From the NCBI GenBank assembly GCA_963921425.1, contig OY992838.1, forward strand, positions 8,556,001-8,620,000: DNA of 64,000 nucleotides, written 5' to 3'. The notes beneath the pieces were generated by a model. That model saw only the letters and a list, made by a program, of their open reading frames with translations. It searched no databases and was not told the origin of the DNA. This document shows positions 22,024 to 32,208 of this stretch, piece after piece (the first letter of the stretch is position 1; each line of letters starts with the position of its first letter). The DNA is from Dryas octopetala. Lineage: Eukaryota > Streptophyta > Magnoliopsida > Rosales > Rosaceae. A program made the position numbers and the translations under genes.

Positions 22024-23934
22024 ATGGAAAATTCAAGGAAAAAGAATTGGTCCATTGAAGAAGAGGTAGCGCTTGTTGAAGCTTGGATGGAAAATTCGGA
22101 AGATTGTGAAATCGGATCCAATCAAAGAAACATGGAATTTTGGAATAAAGTGTACGATCAATTTATTCGGAAATGTCCTCTCGCCGTGAGGAATGGGCGA
22201 CAAATTGGGGCGGTCATGGCTCACTTCAAGAAAATAGGGCAAGCCACCTCGAAATATCATAAATGTATCTTGGCGGCCGAACGATCACGCACTAGCGGGC
22301 AAAATCAAATTGATACGGTGAGTTTTGCTAATTAAACTCAAATATTTTTGTTAATTAAATTCACATATTTATGTTTGATTAATATGTGTGTACTCTATTT
22401 TAAATTGTGTATACTTTATTTTTGCTAGTTAAACTCAAATATTTTTATTAATTAAATTCACATATTTATGTTTGATTAATATGTGTGTACTTTATTTTAA
22501 ATTGTGTATACTTTATTTGTGCTAGTTAAACTCAAATATTTTTGTTAATTAAATTCACATATTTATGTTTGATCAATATGTGTGTACTATATTTGAGATT
22601 GTGTATACTTTATTTGTGCTAGTTAAACTCAAATATTTTTGTTAATTAAATTCACATATTTATGTTTGATTAATATGTGTGTACTTTATTTTAAATTGTG
22701 TATACTTTATTTGTGCTAGTTAAACTCAAATATTTTTGTTAATTAAATTCACATATTTATGTTTGATCAATATGTGTGTACTATATTTGAGATTGTGTAT
22801 ACTTTATTTGTGCTAGTTAAACTCAAATATTTTTGTTAATTAAATTCACATATTTATGTTTGATTAATATGTGTGTACTTTATTTTAAATTGTGTATACT
22901 TTATTTGTGCTAGTTAAACTCAAATATTTTTGTTAATTAAATTCACATATTTATGTTTGATCAATATGTGTGTACTATATTTGAGATTGTGTATACTTTA
23001 TTTGTGCTAGTTAAACTCAAATATTTTTGTTAATTAAATTCACATATTTATGTTTGATTAATATGTGTGTACTTTATTTTAAATTGTGTATACTTTATTT
23101 GTGCTAGTTAAACTCAAATATTTTTGTTAATTAAATTCACATATTTATGTTTGATCAATATGTGTGTACTATATTTGAGATTGTGTATACTTTATTTGTG
23201 CTAGTTAAACTCAAATATTTTTGTTAATTAAATTAACATATTTATGTTTGATCAATATGTGTGTACTATATTTGAGATTGTGTATACTTTATTTTTGCTA
23301 GTTAAACTCAAATATTTGTGATAATTAAATTCAAATATTTGAGTACCATTTATAATTCATTAATTTGTTTTCATATTACTAGGTGACCTTTGCCAACGCA
23401 CGATACCAAGCAACAAACCCGAAAAACCGTCCTTTTGCTTGGCACCATTGTTTTGCTAAGATGCAACACTTTGTGAAGTGGCAACATGCACAAACCGACA
23501 CCCCCACTGATGCCGATACCGAAGCTGAAGCGGTTCAATTGAGCGCGGATGAGGATGCCCCGGCCTTTCAACCACTTAGCGGTAGTCGCCCGAGGCCACC
23601 TGGTAGAAACAACTCCAAGAGGGCCAAACAAGTTGATACTAATGATGATGACCTTGCCGATAGTATCAGGTTTCTTTGCCACGGGCAGAAGGACATAGCT
23701 GCTTCACGCGACCGATTGATCAAAGAGCACACCGATTTCAAACAAAAGCAGCAAGATTATGAGGTCATGGGCAAGGACCTCACCAACATGCACGGAGAAC
23801 AACGAGCGTTTTGGGAGGCACAACAGCGTGAGGTTTTGGCGAGGTGGAGGGCAAGTGCTGCTAACGAGGCCAATCAGGGCACGTCAAGCTCGGGAGGGTA
23901 CTTCCCCAACACTGACTTTTCACAATATGACTGA
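22024..23934 (+). CDS. PIF/Harbinger ORF1, Myb/SANT-like DNA-binding protein
   Basis: The accessory protein of Harbinger transposons binds the element ends and helps import the transposase into the nucleus. Exon 1 is 22024-22317 and exon 2 is 23383-23934, joined by a GT-AG intron in phase 0, giving 281 residues. The N-terminal 90 residues form a trihelix/SANT-like domain (NWSIEEEVALVEAW, FWNKVYDQF, GRQIGAVMAHFKKIG). Exon 2 continues with the family block FAWHHCFAKMQ, then an acidic stretch, a basic RPRPPGRNNSKRAK segment that may be a nuclear signal, and a charged helical tail. The ATG at 22024 is chosen over 21916 because the trihelix follows directly and the upstream stretch has no similarity. 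The intron is largely a 97-bp tandem array. ORF2 follows 417 bases downstream. Confidence 0.88.
22334..23340 (+). repeat. 97-bp tandem array (ten full copies) in ORF1 intron
   Basis: Units begin at 22334, 22431, 22528, 22625, 22722, 22819, 22916, 23013, 23110 and 23207, with a partial unit at 23304; every step is exactly 97 bp. Two unit types differ at linked sites: type A (GATTAATATG, TTTATTTTAAATTG) and type B (GATCAATATG, CTATATTTGAGATTG). The order is A A B A B A B A B B, a 194-bp higher-order repeat. It fills most of the 1065-bp intron. Confidence 0.97.
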
Positions 23935-24042
23935 CGTGTCATTGTTTTTCCAACTATTTCTGTCGTGTACTTTATGTATGCATTTTATTATGAATTAAAA
24001 TAAAATACCCTATTATTAAATATGTCACGGATTCCTTTACTT

Positions 24043-24260
24043 TTCCAAGATGATAAGATAGCCTGTTATGACTGATGATAAGATTTTGATTCGTTTAACT
24101 TTCCAAGATGATAAGATTCTGATTCGTTTAACTTTCCAAGATGATAAGATAGCCTGTTATGACTGATGATAAGATTTTGATTCGTTTAACTTTCCAAGAT
24201 GATAAGATTCTGATTCGTTTAATTTTCCAAGATGATAAGATTTTGATTCGTTTACATTAT
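24043..24260 (+). repeat. compound 91-bp tandem repeat between ORF1 and ORF2
   Basis: TTCCAAGATGATAAGAT recurs at 24043, 24101, 24134, 24192 and 24225, spaced 58, 33, 58 and 33. A 58+33 = 91-bp compound unit is therefore repeated twice just upstream of the ORF2 start. Confidence 0.9.
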
Positions 24261-24351
24261 CACACCTAGTCTATAAATTTCACCATGTCGTGCCTTCACC
24301 AATTCACCCTGCTTAGTAATTGCAGAAAATTCGTTTACACTTTGCTTCAGG

Positions 24352-25728
24352 ATGTCTACCCCCCACAATTATGATTCAGATGAAGAGATGTTTCAGGCAC
24401 AACTAGACATGTACGATGACCAGCTCGCAAATATCACGGCGTGTGCCATGGCTGCTTACCGACGACATACACAACGAAGTGAAAGAAGGCCAATACATGG
24501 AGGCACATCCCAACCACGACGATATATCCCTCGAGACCGACAACTAGGCCATGGTCTTATTATGAGCAACTATTTCGACCCTGGAGCAAGATATACTGAA
24601 GAGATGTTCCGACGACGCTATCGGATGAAGAAATCACTATTCTTAAAGATGATGCAAGATGTGTGCAACAAAGATGTCTACTTCCAACAAAGACAAGACG
24701 CTACTGGAAGATGGGGCTGTACGCCAGAGCAAAAGCTGACTTCGGTCATGAGAATGCTCTCCGCTGGGTACTCGGCTGATGCCCCAGACGAGGGCTTCCA
24801 AATTGCCCAAACCACAGTGCTGGAGTCATTCAAGAAGTTCATAAGAGTTATTCCGGAGGTGTACGGAGCGGAATACCTCCGCACACCAACAGTGGCTGAT
24901 CTCCAACGCCTATTGCGTAAGGCTAAAAAAAGAGGATTCCCAGGTATGCTAGGGAGTCTGGATTGCATGCATTGGGAATGGAAAAATTGCCCAGTAGGAC
25001 AACAAGGGGCATATCAAGGCCATTATCACACCCCAACTGTGATATTAGAGGCCGTTGCCGGGTACGACACGTGGATTTGGCATGCCAATTTTGGTTTTCC
25101 AGGGAGCAACAATGACATCAACGTATTGGATGGCTCACACCTTTTTGATGATGAGGAGCAGATGCGAAACCATCAGATCAAGTATAAGGTTAATGGCAAT
25201 GAGTACACAATGGGGTATTATCTAGTGGATCGGATCTATCCCAAATGGGCCACGCTTATACAAACAATAACGAATCCGGTAGGAGAGGCAAGTCAGCTAT
25301 TTGCAAGATATCAAGAGTCCTACCGGAAAGATGTCGAGAGGGCGTTCGGGATTCTGAGGGCTAGATGGGAGATTCTAAAAAAGCCCGCCAGAGGATGGAA
25401 TGTCAATGATCTGGGCTATATTATGAAGACATGCATAATTTTGCACAACATGATCATTGAGGACGAGCGTCCAGAGAACGAGGACGATGAATCGGACGAT
25501 GACATTGACCACGTTCAGGAAAGAATCTCCCGGGCTGTGGCACGGTATGACACTGAACCATATGATGGAGGCCAAAGTTATCAGCCAATTCTTTTAGAGC
25601 AACGGCTTTCTCGGGTTAGGTTGATACGGTCAACAACACTCCACCGGCAACTGAAGAATGATTTGGTCCAGCACCTTTGGACGCGAGAAGGAAGTCGTGG
25701 CCAAGCACGAGGCCGACGCCGGCGATGA
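24352..25728 (+). CDS. PIF/Harbinger transposase (DDE_Tnp_4 / HARBI1-like)
   Basis: This nuclease-type DDE transposase cuts and joins the element ends at TWA targets. It is a single exon of 458 residues ending at TGA 25726-25728. The N-terminal part has a helix-turn-helix-like region (about 80-165: YTEEMFRRRYRMKKSLFLKM, GCTPEQKLTSVMRML). The catalytic core shows GSLDCMHWEW (Asp204), GSNNDINVLD (Asp255) and KDVERAFGILRARW (Glu329), so all three acidic residues are present. The usual YYLADGIYP reads YYLVDRIYP here, a mild change. The C-terminus is acidic (ENEDDESDDDID) and then Arg-rich. No stop or frameshift is seen. The product may be functional; activity cannot be judged from sequence. Confidence 0.95.
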   Translation: MSTPHNYDSDEEMFQAQLDMYDDQLANITACAMAAYRRHTQRSERRPIHGGTSQPRRYIPRDRQLGHGLIMSNYFDPGARYTEEMFRRRYRMKKSLFLKMMQDVCNKDVYFQQRQDATGRWGCTPEQKLTSVMRMLSAGYSADAPDEGFQIAQTTVLESFKKFIRVIPEVYGAEYLRTPTVADLQRLLRKAKKRGFPGMLGSLDCMHWEWKNCPVGQQGAYQGHYHTPTVILEAVAGYDTWIWHANFGFPGSNNDINVLDGSHLFDDEEQMRNHQIKYKVNGNEYTMGYYLVDRIYPKWATLIQTITNPVGEASQLFARYQESYRKDVERAFGILRARWEILKKPARGWNVNDLGYIMKTCIILHNMIIEDERPENEDDESDDDIDHVQERISRAVARYDTEPYDGGQSYQPILLEQRLSRVRLIRSTTLHRQLKNDLVQHLWTREGSRGQARGRRRR

Positions 25729-25761
25729 ACGCCGAAATGTTGAAGATGTCTCCAATACCAT

Positions 25762-25890
25762 TGTGTGTTTGTTTGTGTTTGTGTTTGTGTTTGTGTTTGT
25801 GTTTGTGTTTGTGGCTGTCGTTTTGTGTTTGTTTGTGTTTGTTTGTGATTGTTTTTTGTTTTATTTGTTTATGTTTATTTATGTTTGTCT
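25762..25890 (+). repeat. (TTTGTG)n-type microsatellite in Harbinger 3' region
   Basis: Repeated GTTTGT/TTTGTG units lie just downstream of the transposase stop and decay into TTTATG. The overlapping open frames of Phe/Val/Cys/Leu repeats are artefacts of this tract. Confidence 0.85.
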
Positions 25891-26276
25891 TAAATTTTCT
25901 TGTTTTATGTTGGTGAAATGAAATAAAGGTATTGGTGGAGACAAAATATAGAATTTATATTTTAGGTAATAAAATTATAATTTCAAATATAGTCAATATT
26001 GACCTTATATTAAAGATCTCTTTAAAATAAAACTAATGGTATAATTTTTATAAATATTTAAACTATAAATTATAACTTAACTATAACTTAATCTAACTTA
26101 GGCTTAATTTAATTATATACAATTACATTACTCTCAGCTCTTACTCTCAGCACCACTGTAGCTTCAGCACATATCACTCTCACTCTCAGGACAAAAAATC
26201 ACTTTTCAGGCCAAAAAATCACTTTTCAGGCTATGTCTTACTCTCACTCTCACTCTCACCACTGTGGATGGCCTAA

Positions 26277-26815
26277 GGACTAATTGTGACTCGTGAGTGA
26301 TAATTACAATCACTTACAGCCAATTCCCCTTCTCGGTGACCATCACCTACAAACTACACGTTTTAAGTATTCAAACTTTGGACATCTGAGTTTACGGCTC
26401 ACCCTAGCACTGGGCCACCCATGTGGGTTATCGGTTATCCTCTCTTTTTCTGTCATTTTTTTAGCTAGTATACATGGGCATGTTAATTCTTCTGCAAATT
26501 TTTGTTTTCTATGTGGTTATTATAAAATTGCTTGGACTCGATTCTTTCCTTTTGCAAAGTTGTTGAATTGCGGCTCATGTTAATTAAACATCTTCTGCAA
26601 GTGTGATGGTAATCAAATTTTGTAACAATTCAAATGTGATCATCCATGGAACATTAATACACTAAGAATACATATGACTTAATTTGTGGAGACCCTCTTC
26701 AGATGCAAGTACCACGTTCAGAGATTCAAAGAATGCGCCATGAATATTCTTTGAAGAAATTACTTAATTTGAAGGATAATAAATAATTAATACCCAACAA
26801 AAATGAAAGAAACTC
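26277..26815. other. flank between Harbinger and dioxygenase gene, likely 3' UTR
   Basis: This is downstream of the minus-strand dioxygenase stop and probably holds its 3' UTR. Nothing else is recognised. Confidence 0.45.
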
Positions 26816-28267
26816 CTACTGTGGGAGCTTATTGAATTTCCGGTAGCGGTACTCAGCATATGTCTTGGTCGAATACTTGGCGGGGTTTTTCTGGTCCAGG
26901 AGCTCCGGCAGAGGCCCAATCACTGCCTCATGTGGAGGCGCGATGAACACAGCCCACGACATGCGTGTGCGTTCCTTGTTCACCAAGCTTCTGTGGAGAA
27001 CACTCTTGTACTTGCCATTGCTCAAGACCTCCATTTGGTCACCAATGTGAACAAAGAGTGCGTTTGGGAGGTAATTGACGGCGACCCAGTTGCCATCTTT
27101 CCACAGCTGAAGGCCCGGAACATCGTTGGAGACTAGTAAAGTGATGGCGGACATGTCAGTGTGAGGTTCAACTCCAAGGGCCAGTTGGGGCTGAGGGCAT
27201 GGTGGATACATGTTTATTTTCATTTCCAATTCTACTTCCTCACCTCCCACATGGGATTTCAGTACCTTCCTTTCCAGGCCTAGACCTTCTGAGAGCAACT
27301 CCAACAGCTTGTCTGTTACTCTTAACATTTCCTCGTTGTATTTCTCGTTCACTTCCCTGCGTGCATGTCACACAAATCTTTGAGACTCTTCAAATTAAAG
27401 GGATGCATGGTGCAGCAGTACGTTCAAACCAAATCTTAGAATGAAATGTGGAGAAATACATAAATTGTTCACTCTGATACTAAACCATGTGAAACTGTTG
27501 ACGAAATAAACTTGGATGAATGAATATTCTGCGTGAACAATTAAGAACATAACCCAACATCCCAACGAATTAAGGGCATTCAAAATATCCCAAGTGCCAA
27601 ATACTTTTGACTTTCTTAAGCCTCCCACACAGTCCTACCTTAATTAACACCAAGAAAATGCAGACATTGCAGGCTGCAAATATGGCATATATCAGAATGA
27701 AGCAATCAAACAGAGAAAACTTCATCAAACACAATATATATATACCATGCACCTCTAGCTCTATCATAAATGTACATATGCATGTGGAATATTGTTATTA
27801 TTAGCTAGGTACCTGTAAGATGGAGGATTCTTTGGCCAGATATCATAGTTGACCTTAGATGGAGGGGCAGTGAGATGAAAAAAATAGTCAATCCACTCAA
27901 CCTTCTCATCATGGTTCTTGGTCATCTTAGTACCATACCCATCAAACCTCCCACTAGCTGGGTCATTTGCATAGGCCTCTTTCTCCTCCTGTGGGAGCTC
28001 AAAGAACTCCTTGCCCACCTTCTGTAGCTGCTGAATCAAAGCCTCTGGGATACCATGGTCAGTGATGAGAAAGAAGCCCCACTCAGTGGCTGCCTCCGCT
28101 ACTTCCCTCACAACCACGTCGTGAGGCTGAGACAGGGAGATCACGGGCACCGCAACTCCCTCCAAGGCCTTGCTGTTCTCGGGCTGCTCGTGGGCTGGAC
28201 GGACGAACTTAGCTGGGAGCTCGTCCAGCCCACCAAACGCCAAGGCCTGAACTCTCTCCACCTCCAT
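26816..28267 (-). CDS. flavonol-synthase-like 2-oxoglutarate/Fe(II) dioxygenase, paralogue 1
   Basis: This is a soluble oxidase of the DOXC class (flavonol synthase / flavanone 3-hydroxylase-like), using 2-oxoglutarate, O2 and Fe(II). Exon 1 is 28267-27813 and exon 2 is 27356-26816, with one GT-AG intron; 331 residues. The iron triad is His217, Asp219 and His273; 2-oxoglutarate is held by Arg283 and Ser285 (RMS). The start MEVERVQ is chosen because a TATA box at 28344-28354 puts transcription start near or below the more upstream in-frame ATGs (28325-28327). The flavonol synthase signature PxxxIRxxxEQP reads PAKFVRPAHEQP, and SxxTxLVP reads SAITLLVS, so both are altered and the substrate may differ. 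Unlike its paralogue at 49216-53423, it has no intron after GDQME. A G-box (CACGTG) lies at about 28471. Confidence 0.93.
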
Positions 28268-28343
28268 TTTGTTTTTTATTCCTTTTTTGGAGTATTGTTC
28301 AAGGCTTGATGTGGGTACCTTCATCATATGCCTAATATTGGGT

Positions 28344-28354
28344 GTATATATAAG
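28344..28354 (-). promoter_or_regulatory. TATA box of dioxygenase 1
   Basis: CCTTATATATAC on the minus strand lies about 80 bases upstream of the chosen ATG. A start about 30 bases downstream would fall near 28315, after the more upstream ATGs. Confidence 0.55.
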
Positions 28355-30446
28355 GCTTAAATAGTTGTCACCAACATTCGGAAGAGCAGGTATGTTTACC
28401 CATAAAAAACGTGCACCTATGCTTTACTGCTTTTGTACCCATCTAACATTCCACAAGAGATGGGGTGATCACGTGCATCATTCTAAATTGTGGACAGGGG
28501 TAACTACATGTGAGAACTGTTACATCATTAATTTAGCTTCTAATACTCATGCAAGTATTTAAACATAACCTAATTAGGCAACAAAATTACAAAAGTTCTA
28601 GCAAGTGTTACTTTTTGGATATAAAAGGTACACCCATCATTTAATAATTTCATTTGACGGACCAAATTAAGTATTTGTAGAATTCAATGACAAAATTAGA
28701 ATTAGGCTAAGTATATCATTCAATTCCCTCCAAATAAAAAAACATTTCAAAGATCTTACTTTTTGGAGGTAGCTGCAAGTTTCTTTTCGTTGCAAGGTTG
28801 AAAGATCGACAAAAGGTATTGGGATTCTCTCACGCATTATTGAGGGGTTGGAAAACCAACTGAAGGGAGGTAGGTGGACTCTAGAACTTTGTCGATCTTG
28901 TGTGTTTGTGTTACTTGTTTTTTTTTTTTTTGGCCACGTGTTTGTGTTACTTGTTCATCCCCAACCACGAAAAGAATGATAACAAAGTTGTGAGGTGGAA
29001 GATAATGTTGACTATAAACGTACACTATGTTCGTACAAATTAAGTCATGTGCAGAACTTATATGCACTAACACAATTACAAATTAAGATAGTCTTACTGT
29101 TATAACTAAGCTAACTAAGCTAACAACCAGATAGCTCATCTAATTGACTAGGTTAACAGACAACTAATCATAAGTAAGACTAATTAACCTAGCTTGATTA
29201 TAACCTCTATCAAGAAAATGGTGTGTCGGTGTGACAAATTAACAATACATGCGTATATGTGCAGGCATAGGGTGATGTGACATGTATAGCATGATCCAAA
29301 TGAATTAAAAAAGCTGGGATGGACTGGGCCTTGAAGGAGGCTAGGGAGTTGCGCTCCGAGTTCAGATCTGTTGTCCCCGTTTTTCCTGTCCCTTCCTATC
29401 TATTTTTATGACACCTGTCCACAACTAACAGAGCACACTAACACCGTTAACTCTCATAAGCTCAGAAAAAGTGAATTTTTTGTTTGATTTTGTCCCTCAC
29501 CTTCTTTCTCCATCCCTCCTCCTCTGCAATCGCCTCCATTCATCTTCCCTGCTTTAGTGACCTGACCACCAAAATCTGATGGTTCTAAGCACTATATATT
29601 TTCCGGGGAATTAGCTAAAACGTTGAGCACAGGGATTATACGGTTGATAATTTTTTAGTTTTTGAGATAGAATCCGATTTCAATACAGATTAAGAAACTT
29701 GAGCAATTTAGAGAAAAGTCCTGTAAATACTCCATTACTGCTACAAAAAGAGAACATGAAGAAAGTCGTAGAAAGAGAAAATATAAAGCTCGAAAAAATT
29801 CTTGGAGTTCAGAAAAAGAGTATAGATCTGTTTGTTAATCTGTGATGACTATAGAGCAATTGGTAGAATCTGAAGGGTCATCTTTCTTAGAAATCATTCA
29901 AGAAAAAAAAATTGTTAAAAAGAAAAAGACACCTTAACAAGCTTACATTAGATCTGTAATATTGCAGAGGAGTAGATCTGTAATATTGTTCAAAAATCTT
30001 CTCTTTATTACTTTTGAATAATGAAGGAATAATGGAATATGAATGAGATTAGATAAAGGAGGTTCTGAAAGGATTATGGGTTTTCCGGATGGTGGGAAGA
30101 AGAGAACCACCAAAGAGGAGGCGGAGGGGTGGGGGACTAATAGAACAGAGAGGAGCCACCGAATCAAATTTTTTTTTTTTTGAATAAACAGACAGTTCTA
30201 ACTGTTACCAGTATATTTATTTGAAACAGTTACGTGATTAAATAATTTTTAATTTGGTTGATTTTTTATAGAGATGATATTTGACGGGTAATCTAAAAAA
30301 TGAATGGTTCTAATTATGAACTTACACAATAAAATAATATATGTAGTTTTGATTGATTAGTATAAAATTAAAACATAAGGGATTAGCATAGAATCTAAAT
30401 CCACTAGAATGAGGTCTCTTTAGCACTATTACCAATGTATAATTTT
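28355..30446. other. upstream and intergenic DNA, no gene recognised
   Basis: It includes the promoter side of dioxygenase 1, with CACGTG at about 28471 and a second at about 28935. From 29300 to 30180 there is moderately GC-rich non-coding DNA containing CT-rich and GA-rich parts, which may be transposon debris. No domain-bearing frame was found. Confidence 0.45.
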
Positions 30447-30447
30447 A

Positions 30448-31195
30448 GGGCATGTTTACTAAACTGGAATCGAAATGAGTAAAAATCAGAATAAGCAGGA
30501 ATCAGAATGAACATGAATCAAAATGAGAAGGAATCAGAATCATTTATTCTCATTAATGTGTTTACTAACTGTCATGAATGAAAATGGAAATAAAGTTGAT
30601 TTCCATAAACGTGTTTACTAACTAGTAGGAATCAGAATCAAAATGAGTTTGATTATTAAAATGCTCTTATACAACATCCATTATATTTCTTAGATGCTAT
30701 TTATTAATCACAATTTTTGAAATGATAAACATTCATTTTAGTACTATTTATTAATCCATTATATTTTTTACAATTTTAATATTTTTATTTATTAATATTC
30801 ACAATTTAATATTTTTATTTATTAATCCATTTACTAACTATTTATATTTACAATTTTAATATTTTTTACAATTTATTTCTATCAACTATTTAATATTCAT
30901 TTAAATATTGATTTAAATGATAAAATAAAGGGTATTTTTTGTTTTTCATAAAAAATGTGGGGGCATTTTGGACATGAAAATTTCATTATGATTCCCCTCC
31001 TTCATTCCAGACCCCCCTAAGGAATCTCATTCACCCAAAATCAGGAATGAGATTCCTTATTTTGGTGGGTCCCACATGCATTCCATTTCCCCTCCAAGTT
31101 TGGTAAACAAAAGAATGAGATCTCATTCTCATTCCCAATGGTTAAATAAATACAGGAATGAGAATGAGAATGATTCTCATTCCCAATAGTTTTTC
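30448..31195. repeat. MITE-like repeat rich in GGAATGAGAATGAG motifs
   Basis: It starts GGGCATGTTTACTAAACTGG. Both sides carry (A)GGAATCAGAATGA-type repeats on opposite strands (about 30470-30540, and inverted at 31020-31190), and GTTTACTAACT / GTTTGGTAAAC recur. This is typical of a common plant MITE group. The right terminus corresponding to the GGGCATG start was not found, so it is probably incomplete. Confidence 0.5.
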
Positions 31196-31361
31196 TTTTT
31201 TTTGTCAAAACTCTAAAGTATTGTGATTTGGAATATTTTAACTAATCGTTTTGTGTACCTTTTCATAAAAGTAGGACATCCTACCTGTGTAGGTCCCACA
31301 TAGCTGGGTCACAATTAGGGCTGGGCATCGGTTGGGGTGGGTCGGGTTGGGCCCACCCCAC

Positions 31362-31385
31362 CCTAAACCCTAAACCCTAAACCCG
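31362..31385. repeat. short interstitial telomere-type repeat
   Basis: Three consecutive CCCTAAA units, the plant telomere repeat, lie 45 bases inside the left end of the hAT element. Confidence 0.85.
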
Positions 31386-31744
31386 CTAGCCGAGCTGCAC
31401 ATGTCGGAGTGGGAAAAGCCCAACCCATACAGGCTGCACAAAATTCGGGTTTAGTCGAGTTCGGGCTAGTGGGCAAGTGATGTTGGATGCGGCTAAGCCT
31501 GAAATAATTTGCTTTGTTGTGGGCTTGTTTTTTTTAGGCCCAAATAAGCACAAAAACAATATTTCTCAATCACTTTTAACAAACAATGTATAATCCATTA
31601 TCCATCATTCCATCACAAATTCACAATCCATTTTCCAGGATTCCATCATTCCACCTAGTTCAAACTTCAAATCAATACTCAAATTCATCTAACAAGTAAC
31701 AAATTCAAACCCAACACCAACACCAACACCAACAAATTCAAATG

Positions 31745-31980
31745 AATCAGATCCATTATTCCATTACATAGTTACATACCAAACACAAAATAACAAAATC
31801 AAATCCATTATTCCATTACATACCAAATACAAAATAACAAATTCATATTCATTATTCCATTACATACCAAATACAAAATAACAAATTCATATTCATTATT
31901 TCATTACATAACAAACACAAAATAACAAAATCAAATACATTATTCCATTGCATACCAAACACAAAATAACAAAATAACAA
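31745..31980. repeat. 44-bp tandem repeat inside the second hAT
   Basis: Units containing TATTCCATTACATACCAAA and AAAATAACAAA recur at about 31761, 31813, 31857, 31901 and 31945, mostly 44 bp apart. They are non-coding and lie downstream of the transposase. Confidence 0.85.
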
Positions 31981-32208
31981 TTGAACAATTCACAAATGAA
32001 CAACCAATCAACCAGCCAACCATGCAGCACTCAACAGGGCAGGCACAGGCAGCAGCAACACTCAGCAGGCACATGCAACACAATTAGGTTGCTAATGTTA
32101 TTTCGGAGACACAAAATTCTACAAAACAGAAAATTAAAAGAAATTAATATAATTGAAAATAACATAATATTGTTGAATTTGAAGTAAAAATGCAATAGAA
32201 ATCAATTC

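Larger units (their letters stand above)
21150..26273 (+). mobile_element. complete PIF/Harbinger transposon, TAA target duplication
   Basis: The ends are GGCCTTCCACAG (21150) and CTGTGGATGGCC (26273), inverted repeats with one mismatch. They are followed inward by GAGAGTGAGAGTGAG-type subterminal repeats on one side and CTCACTCTCACTCTC on the other. The flanking 3 bp are TAA on both sides (21147-21149 and 26274-26276), the standard target site of this superfamily. Both required proteins are encoded on the plus strand: a Myb/SANT-like ORF1 and a DDE ORF2, neither visibly broken. At 5124 bp with clean ends it is a good candidate for an autonomous and recent copy. Confidence 0.93.

Noticed and set aside
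22334..23340. CRISPR-like regular array
   Set aside because: Units are contiguous 97-bp tandem copies without unique spacers, and the sequence is a plant transposon intron.
25658..25921. Hydrophobic Phe/Val/Leu-Cys repeat frames
   Set aside because: They arise from the TTTGTG microsatellite after the Harbinger transposase stop.
28268..28327. Twenty-residue N-terminal extension of dioxygenase 1
   Set aside because: The TATA box at 28344-28354 would put the upstream ATGs at or above the transcription start, and MEVERVQ fits the family start.
31308..31315. GTCACAAT as a target duplication of the second hAT
   Set aside because: The right flank of the matching end (36986-36993) reads TTAAAATT, so no duplication is supported.
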